DNA of 64,000 nt, taken from NCBI GenBank assembly GCA_013399115.1, contig VXAA01006526.1, positions 578,664 to 642,663 on the forward strand, read 5' to 3'. The DNA comes from Anseranas semipalmata. Taxonomy: Eukaryota > Chordata > Aves > Anseriformes > Anseranatidae. Of this stretch, positions 12,701 to 24,950 are shown piece after piece. The position numbers and the translations under genes were made by a program. Positions within the stretch are counted from its first letter, which is position 1; each line of letters starts with the position of its first letter. The notes beneath the pieces were generated by a model. That model was not told the origin of the DNA, did not search any database, and saw nothing but the letters and a program-made list of their open reading frames with translations.

Positions 12701-14736
12701 GATTATATTCTTATTTCTTTTTCTTATGTGTTGCTGCTTTCTTTTCCATCAAAATATTTTCCTCTTTTTATCTTTGTCATGGTTTTACAGCACTTGTCTT
12801 CAGGCTGTCTGTCCTACCTCCTGCTGTAACAAGCTATAATGCAGGGCTTAAGAACAGCAACAAATAATTCATTTTTTTTGGAGGTTGTTGGAATAACACT
12901 GGTGCTTTCTTTGGTGTCTTTAGGCTGAGCATAGCCTAAAGGCAAAATTCATGTCTTTGCCTGCTGCTGCCTCAGGGATGTGCACAGTTCTGAGAGAAGT
13001 TATGGAAGAACAACGAGAAAGATTAAGTGACTAGAAGGATCTGATTTAAAGGCAATATTAGGAGTGCAATATATTTAGACTGCATATGCAAATAGAGCAG
13101 AGGACATAACCATCTAGAAATACTTGCTCAGTAAGGACCAAAGATGATGAAGAATCCCTATGGAGAGGAACAAGGGGCTATAACTGAGAATAATGGGTTG
13201 AAATTAAGAAAAATAAAATGTGGGCTAAAAGCCATGACAAAGCTTCAGACACCAAAATTCAAAGTGTAGAATAGAAAGAAGAATGAGAAGTGTTGAAAGA
13301 CCCATCACTTAAGACAGCTTAAAATCAGATGTGGAAAAGTAGAAAGTGTACTCTAGAGGACAATCCTTCACTGGCATGGAGACAGAGTGCATGTTCCTTT
13401 CTATCTCTAATTTCTGTAATTCAGTGGTGCTGTGATTAGGTGATAATTTTTTCCTTTTGCAGACCCAAGATGCTACTTAATATTTTAAGGGAGCTTTTAA
13501 AATTATCTGTAGTAATGCTGAGAGTTAGCTTTATCGAATAAATTGAAATAAAACATTATGAACCCTAGGTCCATCAGGGAACACTGATTTAAAAAAAAAA
13601 AAATGTGGCAAAGTACTTAGAACACCTGTGAGGAAGTCACACTGAAGACTGATGTCAGCTCTAGATATGGTCTAAGCTCTGATGTATCTTCCTTTGTGAA
13701 CACCAGTGAAGTTAAGTGCCCTTCTTTCCATCACCAGAGGAGAAAAATATCAAAAATGTTGAATGGAAACTTGAGCCCAATTGGTTGCTCTCTTGTGCAC
13801 CATTCAAAAGGAGCAAAGAAGAAGTCGAACAGATTTTTAGAAGTGGTTCTTTCTGACCTTTACAAAAGTACTGAATATAATCATTTTAGCTCCAGAGATC
13901 CTGGTGGTGAAAAGGCTTAGGACAAGAAAAACACTTCTTGTGTGTCAGAATTGGTCAAGTTTTTGTGACCTAGCAGACTCAATTTATTTGTTCAGTCTCA
14001 TTTCATCAGAGGGTTTCCTTTTGTGATTCATTTTAGATTGATATTTGAAAATTGAAGGTCACTATTCTGTGTAAGCAGAAAACTTAACAGGGCTGGTGAC
14101 CAAAAAGAAAAAAAAAAAAATCTCCCCTCCACTAAATGCTCCCATATTGGTCTGCCTGAATGTGGTCTGTGAGAATGTCCAGGCATGGATTTAGCAACGC
14201 TTTTCCCGGTTTCTTAAGAGATTACAGTCAAAAAGGCTAATAAGCTGCAGGCTTTGGTGATGGGAATGCTTCTCTGGTTGGAACCCAACTGCAACTTAAA
14301 TGTTTTTGCAAAGGAGCAGACATCAGATGAAAACAAACTGTGGCTTTGACAGTAAGGAGATATCAGTGCTCCCACACCATGGTAGAAACACCATGCAGGG
14401 TGACTGATCTGGTTCAGTGCTCTGCCCAGATCAATATATATCCCACTTTCAGTGAGGCTAATTAGTTGGTCTAAGGGGTAATGCTGCTTTATTGCTTCTG
14501 GTTCCCAAACTCGCATATCAAAGCAACCTCAGGTATCTGTCACATGGACATAGCTAAAGAGGACCTGTCACAGTGTTTAAGAATAGTTGATAGTCTGTAA
14601 CCTCTTCTAGAAAATCATAACTATATGTATTTTTTTTCCAGCAGGGGGCTAGAGTCTGGCATTGCTTTATATTTACAGTAAGTGAAACTCTGAGGATAGG
14701 GATCTAAGGGTTAGGATGCAAACACACTTTTGTGAG
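9766..14736. other. Non-coding stretch, no gene seen
   Basis: No exon, RNA gene or transposon is recognised. Small items are G9 at 10621-10629, a C11 run at 11913-11923 following GCCGCCG, A13 at 13591-13603 and A13 at 14108-14120. The longest open frames (100 codons at 14214-14516 minus; 81 codons at 10034-10279 plus) show no protein-like features. Confidence 0.7.
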
Positions 14737-14806
14737 CCCAGCAGGAGTTGGACTTGATGATCCTTGTGGGTCCCTTCCAACTCGGCATGCTTTATGATTC
14801 TATGAA
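14737..14806 (+). mobile_element. Avian CR1 LINE 3' tail
   Basis: The stretch 'GGACTTGATGATCCTTGTGG' followed by GTCCCTTCCAACTC and ending in 'ATGATTCTATGA' is the diagnostic end of bird CR1 elements. Their 3' terminus is an 8-bp microsatellite-like ATTCTATG unit rather than poly-A. Only about 70 bp remain, as expected from the strong 5' truncation of most CR1 copies. No target-site duplication is seen, which is usual for CR1. The good match suggests a younger copy than the CR1 pieces at 4.7 and 43.4 kb. This tail is one of the main reasons for calling the window avian. Confidence 0.9.
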
Positions 14807-15849
14807 GTGTCTGGGGACACTGGAAAACGTAGGGATGCAATGCTCACCATGTGTGTCTGTGGGACAATGAAATTGTCTTGGCACCCCTGAAGTCATTGAC
14901 GGTTTTGCCATTAATTTTACTTAGTCAAGTAGCTGGTGACAGATAACACATGTTCTTCTGGAGTTATTTATTTTATTGTTTATCTATGTTAGACAACATA
15001 GAGCAAAGTGAGGAAGAAAGAAGACAGATGTGAGGGTAAATGAGAAAATGGAAGGGAAAAATAAGTTGTTTGTTTGCATGTCTGTGGCAGCTGTGAAGAT
15101 AGCACTGTGATTTAATAACCCTACAATGTGCTACGTGTTGCTTTGCTATTACCTGCTGTTGTAATAATGCAATGGGAAGTTGAATTATTTGTAATGTCAT
15201 ATATTAGAAGTATGAGTTGCTTAGAAGTAAACAGCCAAAAAATGCCTTGATAACAAATTGTGAGATTAACAAACAGGAAGGAAAAACAGCAAAAAGAAAT
15301 TGCAACTGTTGTGATGTCTTCGGTAAGCTGATACTGCAAAATGTGGTGTCTCCACTAATGACAATGTGCATGCAATTGTCCTGTTATCTATAATGGTTTG
15401 CTATAAACCATAACAATATCCTGTACTTCATGAAAATGAACAATTGTTTAATGTTACATTCTGAGGTGGTTTTAAACATGTTTGAAATGATTCTATTTTT
15501 ATTCAGTAAAGTAGCCCAAATTTGCATATGGATTTAACCTATTTTATATGCAATTCGACATATTAAAAATGCCCCAAATCACCTTTATAAACCCTAACTT
15601 GTTTTCAGTTGGGTTATCACTAAATCTAGCCTGATTATATGTACTTCATAGTGACAACTGCAGCTGCACAGCCACCTGCCCCTTTGCATGTTTAGATTTA
15701 TGCTTTCAAGGAGATAACTGTAAATAAAAGAAATAGAAGCTCATGAATACATCTCTCTCATAGCTATTTATGAGGGAATTACAGCTTTCTAGAATCACAA
15801 TTTTACAAATGGCAGTTCTTGTCCTATTCATTGGATGAGACAGAGTTAG

Positions 15850-15855
<6 letters not shown>

Positions 15856-15881
<26 letters not shown>

Positions 15882-15923
15882 TCTTTTGGTTTTATTTGCT
15901 TTTTTTTTTTTTTTTTTTTTTTT
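15856..15923 (+). repeat. Twin poly-T block (T27 and T24)
   Basis: T27 (15856-15882) and T24 (15900-15923) are separated by 17 bases that are themselves T-rich (CTTTTGGTTTTATTTGC). This may be one expanded tract broken by substitutions, or a duplicated tract. No retrotransposon body was recognised next to it on either strand. The stated lengths may be affected by sequencing error. Confidence 0.95.
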
Positions 15924-16406
15924 GTATCATGTGGATTGTATTGCCTTATGTTTTAAACAGGAGTGAGAGGAAGAAACAAAACCAAAGCCACCAGCACATC
16001 AGTTTAAATTCACAGCAGTGTGAATTTAGAATGTCAAGAGGAAAACACATGATAAACACTGTAATGGATAAATTTGCAGGCAGGATTTTCTGAATCCAGT
16101 TAGGAGCTTGGATTTTTATTGCTTTTGAGGTGCAAAGTGGTTTAAGGTGGAAACTTATCAAGAAGTTAATCAGCAATTCCAAAGAGTGAAGGGGCTTAAC
16201 TGAGGAATATGTTGCTTTAACAAAAATGGAGGAAAAAAAAAAAATCTGAGGGTCTAATTCTGGAGACGAAGCAGCTGCACTTTGATGCTTCAGTAAGCAG
16301 CACCAGTGAGTCTTCTAAGCTGCTTTGGGATGTGTGTGGGTACGTGCAGGACATCACACAGAATATTCCTGGGGTGAAAGATGAGTGAGGCAATACTGGT
16401 CTTTGT

Positions 16407-16439
16407 ATAAGTTCACATCCAGCAGTAATGTGAACTTAT
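16407..16439 (+). repeat. Perfect 12-bp inverted repeat, 9-nt loop
   Basis: ATAAGTTCACAT (16407-16418) and ATGTGAACTTAT (16428-16439) are exact reverse complements around CCAGCAGTA. A G-T wobble and a G-C pair just outside could extend the stem to 14 pairs. The stem is too short for a typical microRNA precursor. It could be a cruciform-forming site, a paired binding site or chance. Confidence 0.9.
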
Positions 16440-16650
16440 GCTGATGTGCAGCAGAAATGGGACAATCTGTATCTTGTCTGGGAGGTGGTGGATGTTGGAA
16501 GAAGGGTGTAGAATTGGTGTCTGTAGGGTGCAGGCATGTTATATGAAGCAGCACATGAAGAGACAAATGGTGCACCCTGGTATGCCTGCTTCTGGGTTTG
16601 CATGTACGACTGTTGTCGCCATAGGTTTGAGTAGCTTGAATAACATGCCT

Positions 16651-16670
16651 GCGTAACTTCTAAGTTACGC
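16651..16670 (+). repeat. 20-bp inverted repeat
   Basis: GCGTAACTT and AAGTTACGC are perfect reverse complements separated by CT. It lies about 210 bp downstream of the 12-bp inverted repeat. No terminator, origin or mobile-element end is implied in this eukaryotic context. Confidence 0.9.
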
Positions 16671-19462
16671 TGCTGCTTTGGCTGTTTGTTAGGAAGCAGA
16701 CCAACTTTTGAAGGAACCTTACCCAAAATCTAAATGCAACCAAACCCAGGAACATTGAAAACTATTTCTTTTGGTGTGCTTGGCAGTGAATTAGGGCTCC
16801 TTCTAGTATTCTTTCTGTGCTTTCTCACTCACTTCCTATACTCATTTATGCCCTTCATGTATTTCTGGTCATGATGCATGTGTTCAATGTATAAGTGCAA
16901 AAGGTACCTCTTAGTTACTTACTATGTATGAGTGTGTGCAGGCTGGCTAATAGCTTCACTAGCCCAGTTGGCTGGCCAACAAATATTTTGCTCATTTTTT
17001 TTAGATATATGGTAGTTACCGTTCCTTATAATATCTGTGCCCAAGCTCATTTGACTGTGGATGATGGATTGGTGATTTCTTCTTTTTAAGATCAGCATTA
17101 TTGAAATGTTGTGTCATTATTACAGCAACAGTATATAAACAGTATTGAAAAAATAAAATATTTCGTTGTGTTTAGATGCGCTGTTCTGTCTGGTTCTATT
17201 AGGCTGTGAGAGGAAAAAATGTATTCTGCCTATCTACTTGTACTTGATATTTGCCTGTTTCCTCCCTGGCTTCTGGTATTTTTTTTCTTAATTGTTTTTA
17301 TCTTTTTTTTTAGTTTTAACTTTAACCTTCTAACCTAGTGAGTTTTCTTCAATTCTCTGTTTTTAAAGATAACTGAAATCAGACGCTATTTCAGGTGTAC
17401 TCTATTTTGAACTCTAGGCAAAAATCCTACATTTCCAAGTCTGTTTTCACTTTTTTAATAGAACTTCCCATATCTAGCTTTTTGTCTCTGAACATCAAAC
17501 AGACATTTTAATTGGGTTGCCTGCAAAGGCATATAGGCAATTTGCTTTACTATGCTTCTGTATGTTGAAAAACCTGTGCGCTCTTTTTTAGGATCATTTC
17601 AAGAAAAACTTAAGACAGTACTTTTCTGGATCATGATTCTATTATGTATTTGAATTTGATGCAATCGACTGATGTGCATTGCCATACTTGTGAGACTTCA
17701 CCAGTCTCCAGAATCTGTTCTCAGTGTTGCCATCTTACTGTACATCTGCTCAGTTTTATAGTCACTTATTTTTAGAAATTATTTCACCTCTGCAACTTCT
17801 AAAGCAAGATCCTCTGTGGATCAGGCTGTGGATCCTATGTGCAAATGAAGCTGTGATTTACATTTCTTGTTTTCTCTGGAACCAATGATAGTTGTTTTTT
17901 TCTTTTTTTTTACTATTAATTTGTCTCATTTTCTTGGGTTCTTCCACATGAAACAAATCAGTTGCTTTCTATATTTTAAGACAAAATACTTAAATTACAT
18001 AGAGTTCTGTCTGTAATCAACACTATAACCTTATGCACATAGATGTTATAGAAGCCCTCAGAATCCATTATCAATTTTGCAGTAAAGTAGGATGCAAATT
18101 AGGAATTCTCTAGGTTAGTACTGCCTGACTTTATATGCAGATGCTGCTGAAATGTATTAGGCTAACCCGTGCTGGGTTATTTCTGTTCCTGGTATCCTGG
18201 TGTTTGTCTCTCTCACAGTGGGAGAGGACCACAGTTCCAAAATATCTCGTAGTTTTATATTCCTTATTTTATTTTGTAGCAGCTGAGAAATCAGCAACAG
18301 AAGATGATCTCACAAATAAAGCATTTGTGGCTGTTCAAACATAGTATTTGACTTTGGAGAGGAATTTACTGCATGCTGAAACAGGGTGGTTTTTCCATGC
18401 TCTTGACAGTCTGGGTTATAACATTATATAAGTGTGTGTGTGTATAATATATAATAGAATGTTATAGGTGGAGCCCTTTTCAGTATAACAAGTAAGGAGA
18501 AAATAGTACAGCAAAGAGAATCTATGATTTCATAAGACTTAACAAACAAGAAGACATTGACCCTGGATAACAAGTTAGAAAAGAAAGATTCAGACTCTTA
18601 AGGAACAGATCTAGCTAGCATAAAAAATGGAAGTCGGGTCTGCTCTTTTAATAGGATGATCAAGACTAGAATTTGCTAAAAGGTTGTCATAAAGTGTTGG
18701 TGAATGGGAGAGAACACAAATTTTCAAGCATTGGTGCTGATAATGAGGAAAACTAACATTCTAGATAAAAGATCTGTAGAAAAGACTGTATGATGAAACT
18801 CTTTGAGTTGTTTCACTGCTGTTTTCATGCTAGCACTTTAGTATGGCCACTTAAAATATTAAGGCTGAGGTAAAACAAAACCTTAAGAGCAGCAGCCCAG
18901 GTATTGTCTGTACTTGACACCTGGGACTTCTGCAAAGCTCAGCAAGACACAGCAAGGATGTAGTAAACAACAAAGAATACTTTAAATGTGTTATTTTTGC
19001 ATTTTAACAAAACTCAAACATTCCCCTTGTGCTGCTGTCATGTAAACAAACACAAAATACTTGAGTCTCATGGTATAAACAGAATTCACTTTTGGAACAT
19101 GAGATAAGGATGTAATAATTCTGTGACACTGGATGAAGCATGCTAAACAACTTTGAATGTTATATTCTGTTGGGAGCACTAGGTAGCACTGCGTGCTGTG
19201 ACAAAAGTACAACTCCCTGGCATTTCACTGGAATTCCTTGCCATTACTGGCATTCTTGGCAGTGACCAAGAAATATGGTATGTAAGCTCAAACTGTATTT
19301 TTGTACATATTTAGCTGGAGACACCTGTGTGTGTGTAGACTACAGTAGTCACAGGATATTGACATATTAAACACTGTTTTTTTTTCTTTTCTGAAAAGCT
19401 GAGTCCCTAATTCTTCCTGTTCTTCCTCATATACATGTATGTCTTCATATGTAAAAGCTTGA

Positions 19463-19476
19463 TTTTTTTTTTTTTT
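19463..19476 (+). repeat. Poly-T tract (T14)
   Basis: Fourteen uninterrupted T with no transposon recognised alongside. Confidence 0.95.
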
Positions 19477-22198
19477 GAGTGCTTATTGTTATGCCTTGCA
19501 GTATGAGGCTACCTTTATGTAATCTGTCCTTGAAAGTACAACATTGCTTCAATTTGCTCCAATTTTATTTATGGATTGGCAATATAATTAAAATTTTCAT
19601 AAGGCTTTAAAGAGGTAACACAAAAGTTGAGATCTGCTTAGGGTTTAAGAATAAATTACCTCTGTGACTGCCCGGTCCACTTGCCAGCACAGCAATGGAG
19701 TTTAATCTTTATTCTTTAAGACTGCCTGAAAACATCTCCTTTCTGTGTATGATATGGGAGTCATGTTTTTTCTTTCCGTCCTTCCTTTTAAGCTGTCCAG
19801 TCGTTCTAGAACAATTTGAAATAAATCTCTGTATAACAACTGTTGATGAATCATGAGTTACAATGGAAATCCTGCTAACATTGGTGTTAGATGAAGCTAA
19901 AAGCCTGAGCTTTAATAAGAGATGAGGAGCAATAGGATGCTAATAAAAATGAGTGGAGGAAGTGGAGTGTATAAGGGGGATGGGGTGAGGTTGAAATGAC
20001 CCAATTTTGTTTTCAAAAAAAAAAGTGTGTGTGTACATGTCTTCCTAACTTTTGATTCTTACTTTGAAGAGGAAAAATTATCTGCACAGATTTTCTAGTT
20101 GATCTTCCAGTTGTAATCTGAAAGCTTTCAGAAAGTGATTTTCATGCCTTTGAACAAATTTTACTTTCCCACCAGCAAGCAGGCAAACGTGCAAGAAAAT
20201 TTTCTTTGTACGGAAAGACCATGTGAAAAAGATGGAAGGGTGCTCCTGAGTATGTTCTGAGTGTATTCCCTTTCCTCATTCAGAAACCGTCTATAACAGA
20301 AATGTCAATAGAAAAACAAGAATCTTTGTTACAAGTCTGAACTGAACATTATCCTTATAAATCCAAGCACTTCAAAACTATCTTTACTGTAAATGACTTT
20401 CATTGGTTGAAAAAAATCTTTAGAAGAAATAATGTTATAAGTTTTTTGATAAATGTAATGGCCTTTTTAATTAGGATAAACTGGGAAAAATGGATTGGAG
20501 AAAGCAATACATTTTTTTCCTGTGTTAAAGGTAGTTTACTTGAACTGACAGAAAATTATAGAAGGAAGAAAACTACAATAGCTGAGTTTTAATGATCTCA
20601 GCTGATACAACTAGAATATTAAGAGATCCAGAAAAGAATTTCAATAGAATTACATATAAACTTTTTTGAGAAATACCTCAAGCCATGAATTGGGACCTAT
20701 GACTTTTTGTTGTTTAATGCTTTCTAAGGAAAAAAATAATTAAAAGTTGACATTAATAGGGGAAGGAAAATAATTATGTTGACATTTCAAATTAAAACTT
20801 AAGAATAAAGAATAAGTTTTGAAAGTGAAAGACTAGACTCTGAAACAATGTTCAGATAAAGAAGAATAAAACTCAAAATATTTTAAAAGTTAATGTGGAG
20901 GAGGGACAAATCACACTGGCCATTTTTTGTCTATCTTCTCTCAATTGTACATTCATCCAATGGAATCATCCCCCCTGACCCTATTGATCCTTACTGTACT
21001 ACATTCCCTGCCTATACATACATATTTTCTGCTTCAAAGGAGATGCAACCCTTTCACATCAATAGATTAAATAATATGAGCATGTATAAGAATTAATTGA
21101 TGTCTGCCATAAATCAGTGGAACTTATGTGCATATAGTCTAACCTTTCCAAGTAAATTATATATGCTGTAGAATAATAATTTCAATGGTAATAAATAACG
21201 GACTGCACTGGGAAGTTGTACAAAGGTTCAACTCTTACATCACTGAAAAAATATTGAAAGCATTAATTTTCACACATCAAAGTCAGAGTTAAGTCCATGT
21301 GTACTTGCTGATTTCATTTGGGGAACCAAGTGCTATGTAACTTTCAAATTTACAATAAAAATAATTATGTATCTATTTCCACTAGTTTTATGTTAGATAT
21401 GGTGCTTTTGTGAAAAGGGGTAAGGAACTTGGCACAGCTGAAAGTTGGGTAATAGGCTTAATGAACAAATGAGCTCATGCACTCAGGTCATGAAGGCCAG
21501 CTGGTCTCAAGTACCTGGATTTCCCCCTGTGAGCACTTCTTTTTCTACAGCACTTCATGTGTTACACAATACCTATTTTACTCATGAAGATGTGTGTGCT
21601 CTTCTGGGAGTTTTGGTGGCTCTCACCTTGAGCAGGCAGCTGGGAACACTGAAGTGGCCTCAGTCTATGCAGGTACATCCCCATGTGCAGTCCTGCACCA
21701 TGTTGTCTCTTCCAGATAAGCAATTTGCTGAAAGAAAACAAGGGTTAATGCTGTATTGTGGAGAGGAAGGTGAGCCCCAAAGAGTACCTGCTTGCAGGTC
21801 TAGATCTGTCTGACCTGAACTACCCCAACATCCTTGGCTTAATGTCTTCTATGTGTTCCTGAAGGCTTAAAACTATCCAGGAGAAAAGTATGTGTAAGGA
21901 GTTTGCAGGAACAAAGGTTGGGTAGCTCAGGCTTGAGTACCAAAAAGTCTTTAATGACAAAGTAATAGTAAACTTCAGATGTCACATTGTGCAAAACTTC
22001 CTGTCCTGGGAAGATATGCTTTGTAGTCCACCAGGGCCTATTCCAGTCCAATATCAGATGTCAGAACCAGGGCCAAAGGGAACAATTATCTATCTTTATA
22101 ATGAGCTCCTTGAATATCCTTCGGTTACAAACCACCAGTCTGATACTGTCCTCGCAAAGAAAATTAAAAAGCTTTCTTTGATTTTTTTTTTTTTTTTT

Positions 22199-22223
22199 NN
22201 NNNNNNNNNNNNNNNNNNNNNNN
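22199..22223. other. Assembly gap (25 N) inside poly-T
   Basis: Twenty-five N are flanked by T17 (22182-22198) and T7 (22224-22230). The missing bases are probably more T, unresolved by the sequencing method. Open frames that cross it on either strand are not meaningful. Confidence 0.98.
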
Positions 22224-22230
22224 TTTTTTT

Positions 22231-24815
22231 AGTAGAAGACCAGTTCTCTGTCTCTGGAGCATACTTGAGTGTTATTGGACTTGGTTTTGTTACAGAGCTA
22301 GAAGCTGACTTGAAAGAATAGTCACCGTGAGGAAATGGAAGAGCAATGATAGATGCAATGTAGTATTGACAAAAAGTCTTGTCTTGGCTAGCAGAATGCA
22401 TTCTTCCCCAGGTTTGTTTTGGTGACGTTAATATAACTCAGTGTAATCTCAAAACCTTTCTTAATTTTTTTTTTCCTGGATGTATCATAGCTGTATTTAT
22501 GAAGAGGCACTTTGGTTTATATCACAAGATATCTTAATGTCCTTCTACCTGAAATGCCTTTTTATATGAACCTATGAATGAGGTCTGTTACTCTCTCACT
22601 GCAATTTGTTACTGAGATTGCTTTTTCTTTTTACTTGAAACTTTTTTGGGGGGAGGCTATTTACCTTTCACTCTCTGGTCCTTTCAATTGGATCACTTTT
22701 CCTTCTCTTTGCTGAACTTTCTATTCACCTTTTATTATCATTAGGTATTCCATTCTCTGGATGTTTTTCTCATTTGTAGCCTATCACTTCATTTTATTAT
22801 TTTCTTTCAGCCTCTTGTTCATGTTGAGTAATGTGTTTTTCTCCATCTCTTTACAAAACAGAAATATAAAAACAGGATGCATGAGTTTTTTTTCTTAATG
22901 TGGAAATGAAATCCTCAGTTCAGCTGGCTCCATCTCTCTCTGATTTCTTCTTTGTTATCAAAATGCACTGGCAAGTAATACCTCAGATATGATGGCCTCT
23001 GGAGACCAAGAGCATGGTGCAAGCCATGTTTCTTTTATTAGTACCGGTCCCCTTAATCCCTTGCTTATATCAACCTTTTAAAGAAAATTAATTTCACATG
23101 ATTATGCTAATATTTTCTTAATGAATTAGAAAAGAAACCTGTGCAGAACATTAATGAATCATTTTAACCATCCCTGCTGTGAGATCTCAAGATCATTCTT
23201 TCTGTAAAAGTATATGAATATTAATATGCACCCTGGTAATTGGTACAAAGTTAATTACTGTAATTCTACTACAGTTTAAAAAAAAAAACTATGTAATATG
23301 CAGTAATAGCTAGTTGTTAAGATGGGAAACTTGAAGGTAAAACATCATTGATCCATACATATGAGGTGAAGAAAGAAACAATTTTGATGTAATAACCAGA
23401 TATTTTAAGGAAATCGAATATGGCTATTAATTTCATTCAGTTCATATAAACAAATACTCTAAAATAATTTAGTTTTTCTGTTTACTTCAGTAAATTTCAC
23501 CTCAGCTTTGAAATTAATAGGAGTCAGATCTATCCCTTCCAGTGTGTAAGGGAATAACATGCACATGACAAACTGGAAATTAGAATGAGCAAATTAATCA
23601 ACATTATAAAAGTTTAATAGCAGTTAGTGATATTTGGAACTTTATAGGATAAGTTAACTTGCGTAGCTGTCTTTCTGAAACAATGAGTAGTTAGTGTTCT
23701 AATGACACTTAAAGTAGCTGCTGTCTTAGCACTTAGATAATATATATATTTATATATATGAAGTAATTTTTCTGTGCTTTTTTTTCTTGCTTGAGCAATG
23801 ATGACTTTGCCTCTCAGGGAGAGAACAGTGCAAATAGTCATTTCTGCCTGCCATGCTGCAGAAATTTACTTTCATTTCCGAGTACAGATGGAGGAACTGA
23901 TAGTCTGGCTGAAACCTGATGCCCAAATTCTATAGGAAGCTGCATGGCAGAGCTAAGAAACCTCTCCCAGGTGGCTGGATACTGTACATGCTTTTCATTC
24001 TGGTGTGTTTCACATGCATCTTCACTGCCCATGTCCTTTTTTTTTTTTTCTCCCAGGCTATTTATCCTATGAAAGATAGTATTTTGAGGAATGTTTTTTA
24101 TCTGAGATGGGAAGAAACATGAAAAACTAGTATAACTGATGTTAGAAATTACACAGTTGCTCAGATGGCTGTTCTTAAACACATCGCTTTCTCTGTATCT
24201 TACCAAAAAACTTGATCTTTACAGTGATATAACTACAGTCATTTCATCTTACTTGCAACTAAGAATTAGTAACATACTTCTAGTGAAACAGGAGTAATAT
24301 GCACTAGTATATATGTACAGAAAATTTTATCTATAAAATTATCTAGGGTTGCAAGCTGCTTATTCCTAGTGTTTATTATGTAGCTGTCTAACCTAATAGC
24401 GGTGCAGATCTTCAGTGGGAATTTGTCTTAAGAATGTATTAAGATGTAATTATTAACCAGTCCAAATTGATTAAGATGCTTCCTTTTTTTATCTAAAGAC
24501 TATATATTATCTACTCCCACTATTGCAACATTCAGTTTTCTTCTACTGCAAGCTTTTCATTTGTCAAGCCTACAATTTTCACATTACCATATAGACAATA
24601 ATTGAAAAGAAATAAGCCTTTATTAATTTTCTATTAGAGAAAAATCAACACGTAAGAATGTCAACACGTGAGAATATCAATAGGGAAACAAAAGCTTTTT
24701 AAAAATAATATTCAGCATACTGAATTGGAATTATACTCCCTAAGCAATCTAATATGAATTGTTATGTAGTAATAAAAAGGTGGCTGGAGTGGTTAAAAAA
24801 TGTAAGTGGAGATGG
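22231..24815. other. Non-coding stretch, no gene seen
   Basis: No gene or transposon is recognised. 22.4-22.9 kb is pyrimidine-rich on the plus strand. 23.09-23.30 kb is dense in TAAT-type words (for example AATGAATTAGAAAAG and GAATATTAATATGC) and could be a conserved non-coding element, but only alignment would tell. T13 lies at 24037-24049. A near-perfect 16-bp tandem duplication lies at 24645-24676. The 122-codon minus-strand frame at 23838-24206 is not recognised. Confidence 0.65.
24645..24680 (+). repeat. 16-bp tandem duplication
   Basis: TCAACACGTAAGAATG (24645-24660) is followed at once by TCAACACGTGAGAATA (24661-24676), two mismatches in 16, and then a third start TCAA. This looks like a recent local duplication. 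It lies about 140 bp before the 25-bp minisatellite. Confidence 0.9.
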
Positions 24816-24950
24816 CTTGTGTTTGTTGTTGTTGGGGTTGTTTGTGTTTGTTGTTGTTGGGGTTGTTTGTGTTTGTTGTTGTTGGGGTTGTTTGTGTTTG
24901 TTGTTGTTGGGGTTGTTTGTGTTTGTTGTTGTTGGGGTTGTTTGTGTTTG
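24816..24950 (+). repeat. 25-bp GT-rich minisatellite, 5.4 copies
   Basis: The unit is 25 bp and contains the core TTGTTGTTGGGGTTG. The GGGG block falls at 24834, 24859, 24884, 24909 and 24934, exactly 25 bp apart. After a single C in place of T at the first base, all copies are identical, and a 10-bp partial copy closes the array before CCACAG. Because 25 is not a multiple of 3, the array is read in all frames. It makes spurious low-complexity open frames on both strands, rich in Leu/Val/Cys on plus and Asn/Gln/Thr/Pro on minus. The identity of the copies suggests recent expansion or ongoing homogenisation. Confidence 0.97.

Larger units (their letters stand above)
14807..22198. other. Non-coding stretch with poly-T and hairpins, no gene seen
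   Basis: No gene is supported. The 15.36-15.62 kb part is AT-rich with an octamer (ATTTGCAT, 15520-15527) and a small inverted repeat (ATGGTTT/AAACCAT, 15393-15411). It could be regulatory but nothing proves it. The region also holds the twin poly-T block, two inverted repeats, A12 at 16233-16244, a (GT)6 at about 18432-18443 and T14 at 19463-19476. A 122-codon open frame at 21445-21813 (plus) is not recognised as any family and has no supporting context. Confidence 0.7.

Noticed and set aside
21445..21813. 122-codon plus-strand frame
   Set aside because: Not recognised as any family, no splice or promoter context, and length within chance for 64 kb of six-frame sequence.
22096..22401. Open frames on both strands running through the N block
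   Set aside because: They cross an assembly gap of unknown sequence and contain only poly-Lys/poly-Phe around it.
24816..24950. CRISPR-like direct repeat array
   Set aside because: The units are directly tandem with no spacers, and the window is eukaryotic.
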